This document shows, piece after piece, positions 1 to 11,260 of a stretch of 64,000 nucleotides of DNA. The stretch lies in NCBI GenBank assembly GCA_023512835.1, contig CM042089.1, positions 29,268,440-29,332,439 on the forward strand. The letters run 5' to 3'. A model generated the notes under the pieces. The model saw only the letters and a program-made list of their open reading frames with translations. It made no database searches and was not told the DNA's origin. Origin of the DNA: Taxillus chinensis. Lineage: Eukaryota; Streptophyta; Magnoliopsida; Santalales; Loranthaceae. Each line of letters begins with the position of its first letter. Within the stretch, counting starts at the first letter, position 1. Made by a program: the position numbers and the translations under genes.

Positions 1-1383
1 ATGCCTTCTTCCGGAAAATGTCGTGTCTCGAGACTAGCAATTAAAATAGCCCATCATTATGTCTCCTCAGAAACACACGATAAGACTTGAGTATTTCGAG
101 AGTCCGGAGGAGATGAACCGACGATCATCCGGGGGAGTGAGGAATTCGTAAAAGTAGATCCGGATGGGCAACAAAGTGTAAAAGAGAGAGATTCCTTTGC
201 TAGGTAAAGTCGAAGAAGATGAAGTACCACAACACTTCAAAGTCAAGACTTCAAGCAAGATATGACAGTGAAAATGCAAAGCGAATCGGAACCTATAGCT
301 GCATGAGGATAAACTAAAAAGAACACAGAGCTTTCATAGGTTGAGATTAGTACGGATGTAAACAAATATTTAAAGGTAGCAAAATCCGAACTAATGAGAA
401 ACAGGACTTATGTATTAAAATGAAATGCTATAGATACATACATATGAACGAATGATCATAGTTACTGAATCAAGTCACATGTTAGATAATAGACACACAA
501 GTTCATATTGGTCAACATAGCGAAACCGTCCTGCTGAACGACATAGCTAAGATTAATTAAAAATCATATGATTTGTCCAAGTTAGGATTCATGAGTGAAA
601 CTGGACAATCAAACACATGTCAAAAGCAAGCAGATGATTATCCGATTTAAATGTACGGTTGAAGAAAGAAAAACATCGAAGCATGCCACAATTCTGATTC
701 AACAATGCATGTCCAGTTAGATCCGGAAGTGAGAGTTTAGAGGAAAGAGCATCCGAGACATATTAGGGGGTCATTACAGAGGTAATAGATAGCTTTTGCT
801 CCCCCTTAGATCATGCGATCCTCTCAGTGATAGATTCCCCCTCAAATAGACAGCCAGGAAAGAGGTCACGAGACATATACGAGGGGTATTACTTGGATAG
901 TTAATAAAGCATTTTCTCCCCCGTGGATCATGCGATCCTCTCGATGGTCATTTCCTGTTTAAGAATTTAGATCATGAGACAGCGCTGTCTACCCATTAGG
1001 AAACTACACTTTAGAAGCTGATCAGACTGCGACTGTGAGTACATCCACCAGGCATTCCGAGCTACCCATTTCATTTCTTCAACCATGCAAGTTAATAGAG
1101 CAATCAATATGAAACAACATTAATTCGTCATGTGGTGATGAGTGGAAATTAAAATCATGAAATCCTAAAGAGGTTATTCATATAAGTTTTAATTATGTTA
1201 GCTTAAACGACTTCAGTCGGGAACGCAAGCATCCTCCCACCATGAAAATATGAGAAAATTATCAGAAACATAATGCATGACACAAGTAAAAATAATCAGC
1301 ATGAGAAACTGGAGATGTCAAATGCGCATTATAAATACGATGCATGTTCTGAAAGAAGTACTGTTGGAATTATAAATTAAAAT
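1..1383 (-). other. C1 non-coding tail downstream of pol
   Basis: No credible coding frame is present. The stretch follows the RNase H stop of C1. It holds several plus-strand CTCCCCCT-like tracts (near 800, 837 and 917), which read as purine-rich runs on the element strand and resemble polypurine tracts. The tail of C2 is built the same way. The 3' LTR of C1 is expected further left, outside the window. Confidence 0.6.
755..957. repeat. Imperfect direct duplication, spacing 115 bp
   Basis: Two copies of about 90 bp start at 755 and 870. Each opens with GAGACATAT, runs through a pyrimidine-rich CTCCCCC tract and ends with GATCATGCGATCCTCTC. A partial third copy (GATCATGAGAC) follows near 969. 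The unit carries the PPT-like tract, so this may be a duplicated polypurine region of C1. Confidence 0.6.
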
Positions 1384-2695
1384 CTATGCAGATAGGTCAA
1401 GCATACCTAATTTAAGGAGAGGTTCAGAAAATCTTGCATCAGGTAGGGGCTTGGTGAGTATGTCTGCGAGTTGATCATCCGTAGCAACATGTTCGAGAGA
1501 TATGTGCTTTTTAAGAACATGATCTCGGATGAAGTAATACCTGACTTCAATGTGCTTGGTCTTTGGGTGCATCACAGGATTGTTGCTGATGACAATGGCA
1601 CTAGTGTTATCGCAGTACAGAGGAACAGATGTCATGTTGAAACCGTAGTCAGTAAGTTGACTTTGCATCTAGAGTAGCTGAGCGCAGCAACTCCCAGCAG
1701 CTATATATTCCGCCTCAGCAGTAGAGGTTGATACGGAATTCTGCTTCTTACTGAACCATGAAATCAATTTGTTTCCAAGAAACTGACAAGTACCGCTAGT
1801 TCTCTTCCTGTTGATGCGACGCCCGGCAAAATCAGCATCTGAATAACCGGATAAGGAGAAGTTGGACTCCTTTGGGTATCAAAGTCCCAAGTTCACTGTC
1901 CCTTTTAAATATCGCAATATCCGTTTCACATGAAGCATGTGTGACTCTTTGGGATTCGCCTGATATCTTACGCAAATGCAAGTTGCAAACATTATATCCG
2001 GGCGACTTGCTGTAAGGTACAACAATGATCCAATCATCCCTCTGTATTCAGTCACATTTAATGATTCGCCGTCAAGATCAGGATCTAACTTGGCACTAAT
2101 GGGCATGGGAGTTTTTACAGGAGATGAGTTTTGCATTCCGAACTTCTTGATTAAGTCTCTTGTGTACTTTGCTTAGTTGATGAAGATTCCATCCTTCATT
2201 TGTTTAACTTCTATCCCAAAGAAATACGTTAGTTCTCTCATCATGCTCATTTCAAATTTGCCAGTCATTAATTCTGCAAATTCTTCACAAAGCTTCGGAT
2301 TGGACGATTTGAAAATGATGTCATCCACATAGATTTGTACGATGAGTGAATTATCTTTCTCCTTCCGTAGAAAAAGAGCGGTGTCTATCTTCCCTTTTCT
2401 GAAATTATGTTTGAGCAAGAATTCTGACTGTGTGTCGTATCAGGCCCTTGGAGCTTGCTTCAATCCATACAAAGCTTTCCGTAGTTTATATACCATATGC
2501 TCAGCCTTGTGTTCAACGAAGCCCGGAGGTTGTTCAACATAGACCTCCTCTTGAAGGTCTCCATTTAGAAATGCACTTTTGACGTCCATTTGATAAACCT
2601 TGAAGTCTTCATATGATGCATACGCCAAGAACATTTGGATCGCCTCAAGTCTAGCTACTGGAGCAAAGGTTTCATCATAATCAATGCCTTTTCTT
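1384..2695 (-). pseudogene. C1 pol: reverse transcriptase and RNase H, broken
   Basis: Copies element RNA to DNA and degrades the RNA template in the cytoplasmic particle. Copia RT motifs are readable: [17 protein letters not shown] near 2600-2560, [12 protein letters not shown] near 2460, and YVDDIIF near 2315. RNase H motifs follow, with the conserved CDNTSA and KTKHIEVR blocks at 1470-1620. In-frame stops replace expected Trp or Gln codons, for example TAG at 1669-1671, and others occur near 1877, 2175 and 2440. A one-base loss in an A run near 2692 shifts the frame relative to the upstream piece. The corresponding domain of C2 is intact and served as the guide for these calls. Not functional. 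Confidence 0.85.
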
Positions 2696-3650
2696 GACGA
2701 TATCCTTTAGCTACCAGTCTGGCTTTGTTCCGGATTACTATTCCCTCAGTATCCAATTTATTCCGGAACACCCATTTAACTCCTATGACTTGTTGACATT
2801 TCGGCCTTGGTACTAACGTCCACACTTCATTCCTCTTGAACTGATTAAGCTCTTCTTGCATAGCGTCTATCCAATTTGAGTCTTGAAGGGCTTCTTCCAT
2901 GACCTTTGGCTCTATTTGTGATAGAAAACACGAGTAGAGGCATAGATTGGAAGTGGTTTCCTTGGTTCGTACTCCAACAGTAGGATCACCAATCACTTGA
3001 TCTAATGGGTGGTTCCGAGTCCACCTATAGTTCTGCGCAAGAGGTGGTGAGTAGTTGATGATTTGAAGCTCTGCCAGATTGGGTGGATCTTGTATATCAG
3101 TTGGTTGAGCTTCTTTCGGACCATTCGTATTCATAAGATGAATAGTTCCAGAAGTACTTGAAAGTACTTCAGCACTGTTACTTTTAGTATTAACTGGTCC
3201 GGACGGACTTGAAGGTTCTCTGGAGTTATGGATGTCCGTGATAGTTTGTTCGGAGATAAGTGGAAGTCCTGAGTCTGAGTCTTCTGAAGCATCATCAGTA
3301 ACATTTCTTCTTGCTTCACCGGTGCTTGTTGATTGTTTAATAATAGTAGCAGGAACATGTCTAAACTGAGAGTAGTCGATTATATTTGTATGATCCTGCA
3401 TAATTGAATTTGAAGATCCTACACTTGACCAGTCAAGGTTAGATTCATCAAAATTAACATGGATAGATTCTTCAACAGTTAGACGCTTTCTATTGAAAAA
3501 ACGATAAGCCTTGCTATGTAAAGAATATCCGACAAAGATCCCATCATCGGATTTTGGCTCAAATTTACTCCGGGCCTCTTTGCCGTTATTTAACACGTAG
3601 CAAGCACACCCAAAAGCTTTGAAATGAGAGATTAATGGCTTCCTTCCTCT
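2655..3650 (-). pseudogene. C1 pol: integrase C-terminal part and linker to RT
   Basis: This segment encodes the integrase C-terminal domain (SKAYRFFNRKRLTVEESIHV, a typical Copia block), then a low-complexity Ser/Pro/Asn-rich linker, then the first RT motifs ([36 protein letters not shown]). It is one open stretch of 313 codons on the minus strand. It is separated from the integrase core by an in-frame TAG where relatives have Trp, just past the KTPYE motif. At the other end the frame is lost at the A run near 2692. It continues into the RT piece in a different frame. Confidence 0.82.
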
Positions 3651-4124
3651 CTACATCTCATAGGGTGTTTTCATGGTAACCTTATTGATAAGAGTTCTGT
3701 TCTGAACATAGCATGTAATTGACATAGCTTCAGTCCATAGACTGAGAGGAAGCTTTGCCCCTGCTAACATGGATCTACCGGCTTCGACTAGGGTGCGATT
3801 CTTACGCTCAGCAACTCCATTTTGTTGTGGAGTCCTGGGCGTAGAGAAGTCGTGTTGAATGCCCTGTTCAGAACAATATGATCTCATATCGGAAAAATCA
3901 AACTCCGTACCATGATCACTCCTGATGCACTTAATGCTCAATCCTTGTGAATTGCTTATCCAGTTGAAGAGATCTACAAGATGCTCAAAGGTTTGATCCT
4001 TTGATTTCATGAACATCACCCATGTATACCTGGTGAAGTCATCGATAACCACTAGGGTATATCTCGCACCGGCAAGAGAAGCAATAGAAATGGGACCACA
4101 GAGGTCCATGTGAAGAAGTTGCAA
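3651..4124 (-). pseudogene. C1 pol: integrase catalytic core
   Basis: Inserts element DNA into the host chromosome. The three catalytic acids of the rve (DDE) fold can be read: Asp in HMDLCGP, Asp in IRSDHGTEF, and Glu in PRTPQQNGVAERKNRT. The open frame is 157 codons, which covers the catalytic core only. The upstream join to the pre-integrase zinc region is frameshifted near 4170, and the downstream end is a stop after KTPYEM. The catalytic residues survive, but the domain cannot be made as part of an intact polyprotein. Confidence 0.87.
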
Positions 4125-4736
4125 CCGGCGCTTATTGAATTAACCGATTTGCTCTTAAAGCCGTGTTTGGTCTACTTACCGAGTTGGCATTCTTTGCGGA
4201 TGGAGTCTCCTGGAGAATTTGTGTTTGGGAAAACCATTTACTAAGTCAAGCGACGCTAATTTAGACAAGGTTTTAAAATTTAAATGTGTGCAACGCTTGT
4301 GCCATAGCCAACTTTCTTCATCTGATGCTTTAGTGAGGAAGCATACAGGGTCAGAAGAATTATTTCTTAAGACCACTGAGTATATGTCCCCATCTCTTAA
4401 TTCGGATAACTTAACTTCTCCGGATAAGTTCTCCCTAACTTTGCAGTTGTTGGACATAAAGGAAACAGTAAATCCTTTGTCACATAAATTACTGACACTC
4501 AGCAGATTATGCTTCAAACCTTCGACTAGTGCAACTTTGATGATTGATACACAACCATTTGTTAAAGTGCCATACCCCACAGTCTTACCTTTGCTGTTGT
4601 CCCCATATGATACAGATGGGCCCCGTTTGTCAGTAACATCAACGAGCAGAGTCTGATCACCCGTCATATGTTTGGAGCATCCACTATCGAGGATCCACTT
4701 GCTTTGATTGATCTTTAACTTCAAGTGATCCGGCAA
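4125..4736 (-). pseudogene. C1 protease and GAG-pre-integrase region
   Basis: The aspartic protease processes the polyprotein. The active site is visible as WILDSGCSKHMTGD (Asp-Ser-Gly) near 4690. The pre-integrase domain follows, with WHKRCTHLNFKTL, the His-His part of the integrase zinc-binding region, near 4260. The Cys pair of that finger lies past a frameshift near 4175 and can be read in another frame (ECQLGK). The upstream join to gag (4737-5057) is degenerate and contains stops. Confidence 0.83.
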
Positions 4737-6361
4737 TGCAATCTGGAGATGCTCCTGTAAGACAATAGTTTACACTTTTAGTGCCCAAACTTGTTTCGGG
4801 CGGTTAGCAGAAACAGCAGTGGTGTCAGCAGTTTTGGATTTAACTTTGTTAGGAATTTTAGCTTTCTAGGTTGACTTTATTTTGTTAGGTTCAGTTGCTT
4901 CTTTTACTTGGGTTTTCTTGGGAGAGACACTCCTTTGAGATTTAGATTTAGATTTGCTCGAAAAACCCTTTTTGATAAACTGATCTTTATTAATATGAAT
5001 TTGATTACAAAGGCAGCTATCAGATAAGCTCCAGCATTCATAGTGCTAAGGACCTATTTATCTACAGATGGAACAGACACTATGATGCGGAGTGGTAACA
5101 GGGGATACAGGTTTCTCAGGTTTTACAGATTTTATACTCTGATCCCTATGGCCTAATCCTTTGCGATTGGGTGACGTGCTCTTGGCCCTAGATACTCCAG
5201 CCTTGGCCTTTCCTTTCTTTCTGGGTGCTACAGTTTTGGCTTTAACTGCAGCAACCTTCCCTTCATCGTTAGATACGGGTGCTACTGCTTCGGGAACAAC
5301 AGTAACAGCCTCAGTTCCACAATCATAGACTATGGTGCCACCTGAAATGGAGCCATCCAACGGTTTAGATGTACTAACAAGGTAAAGGTTGGTTAGTTTC
5401 GGAATGAAATCTGGAGGACACTCAATAGTTTGTGTGGAGGTCGATGATTCGGAGCCTAGGCCAGGTTTGACTCGGATGTTGTCTAGATCAGTCCTAAATG
5501 TAGAGGCTATTTCCCCAGATTTTAGCCACTTATGATTTATTTCCTTTTCCTGTTCCAGTTCATTTTCGAGTCTTTTCACAATAACTTTTAGGCTAGTCAG
5601 GTTGGTATTTAGGAAGTGATTTTTAGCTCTTGGATCATGATACCAAGCCTCTTTACTCCTGAAGTCAGTTATGTCCTTTTCTAGTCTAGCAACAGTAATT
5701 TCAAGATGTTTGTTCTGACTTTCCATATCTTTGTACATTTGAGTAATTATTAGTCTCTCATTCTTTTCATGATCAGGTTCAGTAATAAGAGATTCTAATT
5801 TACTCATGAGCTCAGAGATCGAAGGTACCTCAGTATTTGCCATGAGGCAGACGTTCGGCTTAGGAGTTAGCTCATCATCTGAGGATTCCTGCTCTTCTTC
5901 CGAGCCACTGACATACTTTGTGACGAATGCCTTCCACTTGTTCTTGCTGTTGTCTGAGGTGGAGCGGCGAGGAGTAACCTTGTCACTTTTCTCGACCACT
6001 TTAGATTTGGATATATAGTCTTTGGCCCAGTGACCAGGTTTCCCACAGTTATAACATTCCTGGGAACTGGACTCCGATTGCTCCTTCCTTTGGAATGATG
6101 ATGAGGAGCCTCTTTTGAATCCTTTTATGCTTTTCCGCAGGAATTGCTTGATGGATTTGACGAGAAGAGCTATTTCCTCTTCAGCGTCAGAGTTAGAATT
6201 CTCAGACTCTTCAGTATCATCATTCCTCAGTATGCTGAGGCATTCTGTAGCTTTAAAAGCTACCCCCTTTTCTTTCCGAGCTATTTTCTCATCTCGATCA
6301 GAGTATTTGAACCTGACCTTGTGAGTCCGTAGCTCTCTGTATAGTTCTTCAAGGGGAACAT
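4737..6361 (-). pseudogene. C1 gag, C-terminal half
   Basis: The nucleocapsid part of gag. A CCHC zinc knuckle is readable near 6045 as CYNCGKPGHWAKDY; the fourth ligand is Tyr instead of Cys. Acidic and coiled-coil segments follow, with many Glu/Lys heptad-like stretches between 5550 and 5800. A second knuckle begins near 5062 (CSICR) but is cut by a stop; C2 has an intact knuckle at the matching place. The open frame appears to start at 6419, but the first 19 codons lie in the G2 LTR, so that N terminus is an artefact of insertion. The true upstream half of gag is at 23046-23746. Confidence 0.85.
6357..6361. repeat. Target-site duplication AACAT, left copy (G2)
   Basis: The five bases AACAT stand directly left of the TGTCACGCC end of G2. 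The same five follow the TTACA end of G2 at 23046-23050. The copies match perfectly and fall exactly where the C1 gag is interrupted, so G2 entered by normal integrase action. Confidence 0.93.
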
Positions 6362-6882
6362 TGTCACGCCCCGGATTTCCAACCCGAGGAAACCGGTACG
6401 TGACTCCCCATTCACCCACACGGAGGGCAATGGGGTTGGACTACCGGATGCCACACAAGCAAGTCTAACAATTACAATAAATCAAATAAGTCACATCTTT
6501 ATTTAATTCCAAAACATCAAAGGTTCACAAAACAACCAAGTCCCTAATTACAGTTCAATCCCTTAGTACATTCCCCTCCCTGGGGTTACATAAATCATAA
6601 AAGTACATTACTGAAATGAACAATAAAGTGGAGAGGGTCTTCCACCTTGGTGTATCCACCTAACGCCTGTAAGTCCCTGGAAAACAAACAAACACAGTAG
6701 GAGGGGTGAGCAACCACAGCTCAGTAGGGATCATGTCTCCCCAACCCATCCCATGTTCCTAGCATCTTCATGCCATGTGTACAAGTGCGGTGTCGTGATA
6801 CAATAATTTCAAACAGACATAGTAACAACCACATCAACAATTTACAATCTTCCACCGCCACACAGGCTAACACTTTAACCAC

Positions 6883-7088
6883 AAGTGATTTAACCGCCTC
6901 TTCAGGCCAAGTTATTTAACCGCCTCTTCAGGCCAAGTGATTTAACCGCCTCTTCAGGCCAAGTGATTTAACCGCCTCTCAGGCAAAGTTCTTTAACCGC
7001 CTCTTCAGGCCAAGTGATTTAACCGCCTCTTCAGGCCAAGTGATTTAACCGCCTCTCAGGCAAAGTTCTTTAACCGCCTCTTCAGGCC
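6883..7088. repeat. 26-bp minisatellite in G2 3' LTR
   Basis: Eight tandem units of the form AAGTGATTTAACCGCCTCTT plus CAGGCC, two of them one base shorter (CTCTCAGGCA ending). The partner LTR has nine units in a different order at 21703-21935, so the array has changed since G2 inserted. G1 LTRs have five units each at 7736-7863 and 14121-14248. Confidence 0.92.
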
Positions 7089-7211
7089 AGATACCACAGT
7101 CAAGCACACAACACACATGGTCACTCAAGCATACAACTAAACACTTGGTGTGCACCCGTTCACAAGCGCACAAACCCAACCATTCAGGCCATAGAGCAAA
7201 CATCCAAGATA

Positions 7212-7216
7212 CATAT
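7212..7216. repeat. Target-site duplication CATAT/CATAC, left copy (G1)
   Basis: CATAT precedes the G1 end here, and CATAC follows its other end at 15333-15337. The uninterrupted G2 5' LTR shows a single CATAC at the matching place near 22060. The left copy differs by one base, and the first base of the G1 LTR (expected T, found C at 7217) is also changed. Confidence 0.82.
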
Positions 7217-8949
7217 CGTCACGCCCCGGATTTCCAACCCGAGGAAGCCGGTGCGTGACTCCCCATTCACCCACACGGAGGGCAATGGGGTTGGATTACC
7301 TGGATGCCACACAAGCAAGTCTAACAATTACAATAAATCAAATAAGCCACATCTTTATTTAATTCCAAAACATCAAAGGTTCACAAAACAACCAAGTCCC
7401 CGACTACGGTTCAATCCCTTAGTACATTCCCCTCCCTGGGGTTACATAAATCATAAAAGTACATTACTTGAAATGAACAATAAAGTGGAGAGGGTCTTCC
7501 ACCTTGGTGTATCCACCTAATGCCTGTAAGTCCCTTGGAAAACAAACAAACACAGGATGAGGGGTGAGCAACCACGGCTAGGTAGGGATCATGTCTCCCC
7601 AACCCATCCCATGTTTCTAGCATCTACATGCCATGTGTACAAGTGCGGTGTTGTGTTACAATAATTTCAACAGACACAATAAAAACCACATTAACAATTA
7701 CAATCTTCCAGTGCCACAGCTAACACTTTAACCACAAGTGATTTAACCGCCTCTTCAGCCAAGTGATTTAACCGCCTCTTCAGGCCAAGTGATTTAACCG
7801 CCTCTTCAGGCCCACTGGTTTAACCGCCTCTCAGGCAAAGTAATTTAACCGCCTCTTCAGGCCAGATACCACGGTCATGCACACAACTTACACCACAGTC
7901 ACACAAACATAAAACCAAACACTTGGTGTGCACCCGTTCACAAGTGCACAAACCCAGCCATTCAGCAACAGAACAAGCACCCAAAGATACATACATACAC
8001 TAAATCACAAGTCCACCCACACAGGCATATTATCAAACATGTACTTGGCATATACACACAAGCAATACTCACACAGGCATTTCATCGAACATATAGCATG
8101 TAATCCACGGAATCACACCAACATGCCATCGAAGGCCAACATTCATATAGGAGGTCACACCTATATGAATTTACATATAAATAATATAACAGTTATAACT
8201 CATATTCTGCCCTAGGACCCTAGGACAGAGGAGGACTTAGGAAGAACAGAATCCCTACCTCAAGGAAAACGCAACAACACAAAGAACGGTCCGATCCCAA
8301 GCCGAACGCCGTTCACCCACGAAGCACCGACCACCCACGCAAGACGCCCGGCAAGAACCAGGAGCTCTCCTTCCCTCTCTCTCTCTCTGCGACGGCCGGT
8401 GAAGCAACAAACCCTAAACCTAAAACAGAGGGGCTCCTCCTCCTTATATAGACAACACAACATCAAAACGACGTAGTTTTGATTAAGTGAATCCCAGGAT
8501 CAAAACGACGTAGTTTTGATTACACAAGTTACCACCTTTTCGCACCCATATAGGCCAAAATACTCGGAATTTCAACATGGTCCTTTGGAGAGAGTTCCTT
8601 AGAATGACAAAACCAAGGGAACCATGCAAAAATATGGCTGCACGCCAATTTGCACGTGAATTCCCAATTCACGTGCACCTCCATATGGACTCCAAATGCT
8701 CTCAAACTTCACCCCTAGCTTCCTTGCATCATTTAGAAGACAATTACACTTGCACGTGAATTGGACCCATATCACGTGCACCTCACATACATCTCCATTT
8801 GGCCTGAAACTTCGTGGTAGATAGAGGACACCATTCTAAGCATCTTTCCTTTTGCACGTGAATTCATTGGAGTCCATTTACTAGGTCAAAATCTAGAAAA
8901 ACTCTACTCAGGAGGCAAAACCGACTAACTCAAGGTACGGGTCCTTACA
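7217..8949 (-). mobile_element. G1 3' LTR
   Basis: 1733 bp, with plus-strand ends CGTCACGCC (the initial T is mutated) and CCTTACA. It contains the five-unit 26-bp minisatellite, the TATA box at 8443-8450, twin ACGT palindromes at 8462-8483 and 8499-8520, and CACGTG-containing inverted repeats at 8640-8870. Its partner is 13603-15332; over the last 490 bp I saw only single-base indels between them. Confidence 0.92.
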
Positions 8950-8966
8950 TCCTCTCCCCCTTAAGA
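8950..8966 (-). promoter_or_regulatory. G1 polypurine tract
   Basis: The plus strand reads TCCTCTCCCCCTTAAG, which is a purine run on the element strand directly before the 3' LTR. It primes plus-strand DNA synthesis. The same tract flanks the G2 3' LTR at 16323-16338. Confidence 0.85.
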
Positions 8967-9280
8967 CTTTTCGTCCTCGAAAAGAAATGACATAAGAGGA
9001 AAACAAACTCAAGCTACCCATTTGCCACACGGCGAGCCACAACACCCAAATGGGTCATACACCACACACAAGACAACAAAGACATAACAGTACCACCATG
9101 ATCCATAACCACAATAATGCACATAACACATGTCCACATGGCACGAATACACATCTCAAGGCACATCACAAATAAGAACACATGTCTTTAAAAGACAATA
9201 CAAATACACCAAATCGTACACAACTAATACAAGAAAACACAAAACACATCACACCCTTGGCCAACGACCACCTCCCACGC
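8967..9280 (-). other. G1 3' untranslated region
   Basis: Non-coding, A+C-rich on the plus strand, between the pol stop and the PPT. The first 110 bases match the equivalent part of G2 (16340-16440). Nothing else is recognised. Confidence 0.7.
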
Positions 9281-9750
9281 TTAAGATTGTTCGTCCTCGA
9301 ACAAGTCCGGGTCTTGCTCACGCATCACGGAGTCACGTTCCCATGTCTCCTCCTCAATGCCACGGTGCTGCCACAAGCACGCGAACCAAAGGAATAAGCA
9401 CGACCACGCAAAAGCTTCTCGCGCCGATCTAGAATACGGATAGGGGCCTCAACGACGGACATGTCATCCTCAATGTCTAACGTCCCCCAATCAATCACAT
9501 GAGTGGGGTCAGGGTGATACTTTCGCAATCGGGACACGTGAAACACGTTGTGCACTCGACTCACCCGCGGTGGTAACGCTAACCGGTAGGCCACAGGCCC
9601 TACACGATCCAGAATCTCAAAAGGACCAATAAACCGCGGAGATAGCTTGGAACCTCGCCCAAACCGTCGATGACCACGTCGTGGAGAGACACGAAGGAAC
9701 ACATGATCACCAACGAGAAAACTCCAAAGGTCGCCGTCGCTGATCCGCAT
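9281..9750 (-). pseudogene. G1 pol: integrase C terminus with chromodomain-like tail
   Basis: Holds the GPY/F module (PRFIGPFEILDRVGPVAYRL near 9600) and the following VFHVSRLRKYHPDPTHVI and ILDRREKLLRG blocks, which in plant chromoviruses lead into a chromodomain-type fold that steers integration to heterochromatin. The expected WRNH and WE motifs are scrambled by a frameshift near 9390. The last codons (MREQ...LFEDEQS) and the TAA at 9281-9283 can be read in another frame and match the tail kept by G2. Part of the polyprotein, so no own start. Confidence 0.8.
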
Positions 9751-10525
9751 AAGATTTCTCGCCGACTCGAGCCGACAACAAACGCCGACGAATCAACTTG
9801 ACCTTTTCGGTAGCCTCTTGAACCAAGCTGCGGTCCCAAGAGAGCTGTCTCCCCCACCTCGGTCCAACACAAAGGTGATCGACACGGTCGTCCATACAAC
9901 GCCTCAAAAGGAGCCATCCCAATGGATGCTCGATAATCGTTGTTGTAGGCAAACTCCACCAAAGGAAGGTGAGTTGCCCACGAACCCCCAAAGTCTAACA
10001 CAGGCCCGTAACATGTCCTCCAAAGTCCGATTCATCCGCTCGGTCGACCGTCGACTCTCAGGGTGAAAGGCTGTACTCAGGTGAAGCTTGGTCCCCATAG
10101 CCTCCTGCAAACCTGCCCGGAAACGGGAAGTGAACCTCGAATCCCGGTCCGAGACAACCGATGATGGTACGCCATGCAGTCTCACAATCTCGTTCATGTA
10201 CACCGACTCAAGGTCCCAACAGAGTCCCGCTCGCGAACAAAGAAGGAAATGGGCCGACTTTGTGAGTCGATCCACAATCACCCAAATCATATCCTTCCTC
10301 CCCAGTTGTGGGTGGAAGACCGGTCACAAAATCCATCGCTATATGGTCCCACTTCCACTCCGCTATGGGCAAGGGCCGTAACATGCCCGCCGGCCGCCGA
10401 TGCTCGGCCTTCACCTGCCGACACGTGAGGCACCGCAAAACAAAGGCAGCTACATCGCGTTTCATCCCCGGCCACCAAAAATGTCCCCGAAGCGCATGGT
10501 ACATCTTCGTACCCCCTGGATGCAC
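9751..10525 (-). pseudogene. G1 pol: integrase
   Basis: The zinc-binding region is readable as HPGGTKMYHALR and CLTCRQVKAEH near 10520-10400. The first catalytic Asp is in WDHIAMDFVTGLP near 10340, the second in VVSDRDSRFTS near 10150, and the Glu in the STERMNRTLEDM block near 10040. Three overlapping open stretches in different frames (9600-10001, 9904-10290, 10208-10525) show at least two frameshifts. The domains themselves are well conserved, which hints at recent damage or sequencing indels. Confidence 0.85.
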
Positions 10526-11260
10526 AAAGCAACTCTAGACCGGTGAAACTCCCTCAGACCTCATCCCCGAGGGAAGAAGCTACTACCAACCGCCCCCTGA
10601 AATGACAACTCATGCTCAGGACCCTCTCGTCCAGTCCCCGAGATAGCTCCCCGGCCTCAATACGGGCACGGAGAACCTCACACTCTATGTCACCCAGTTG
10701 TTCCTCCCGGACGCGCCTGGTACAACTCAGGCACAACCACCAAAGGACTCAGGACTGTCCCACCATCACGAACAACAAGCCGCAGCCGCAACATCGCCAA
10801 TTGCTCCATCGGCTTCCACTCCCTCACGGCCACCTCAGCGTTCCCTTTTTCGCTCAATGCATCAGCCACAACATTACCCTTGCCCGGGGTATAGGCAAGA
10901 GTAAAATCAAAGGTCTGCAAATACTCCACCCATCTCTTTTGCCTCAAATTCAAGTCCCTTCGAGTAAAGATGTACTAAAGGCTCTTGTGATCCGAGAACA
11001 CTACAAACTTTTCCCCCCAAGAGGTAATGCTGCCAACTCTTCAGGGCGAAGATGACGGCCGCCAACTCCGGATCATGAGTAGGATAATTCTGCTCATGAG
11101 GCTTCACTGCCTCGACCCATAAGCTACCACACCGTGCTCCTGCATAAGCACACACCCCAAACCAACCCTGGATGCATCACAAGACACTTCATATGGAATA
11201 TCCTCCCGAGGTAACCTCAACACGGGTGCGGTGGTCAAACGGGTTTTGAGAGTCTCAAAC
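10526..11260 (-). pseudogene. G1 pol: RNase H and linker to integrase
   Basis: RNase H of Ty3/Gypsy type. The first catalytic Asp is in [15 protein letters not shown] near 11190, the Glu in [20 protein letters not shown] near 11050, and the end block in [14 protein letters not shown] near 10880. The middle, which should carry a YTDHKSL-like block, is garbled by frameshifts between 10960 and 11020 (G5 has this block intact). The linker 10554-10690 is readable only in pieces. Confidence 0.82.

Larger units (their letters stand above)
6362..7216 (-). mobile_element. G2 3' LTR, left part
   Basis: Begins TGTCACGCCCCGG, the plus-strand view of the LTR 3' end. It is interrupted at 7216 by G1 and resumes at 15333. 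It includes eight 26-bp tandem units at 6883-7088. The two parts together give about 1840 bp, in line with the 1867-bp 5' LTR. Confidence 0.9.

Noticed and set aside
6363..6419. N terminus of the long open stretch ending at 6419 as a real gag start
   Set aside because: The first 19 codons lie in the G2 LTR. The C1 gag actually continues from 23051, so the apparent start is created by the insertion.
6883..7088. CRISPR-like array
   Set aside because: Units of 26 bp are directly adjacent with no unique spacers, and the setting is a plant LTR.
8577..8759. 60-codon open stretch found identically at 8577 and 14961
   Set aside because: It lies in the CACGTG block of both G1 LTRs; identity comes from the LTR pair, not from a conserved gene.
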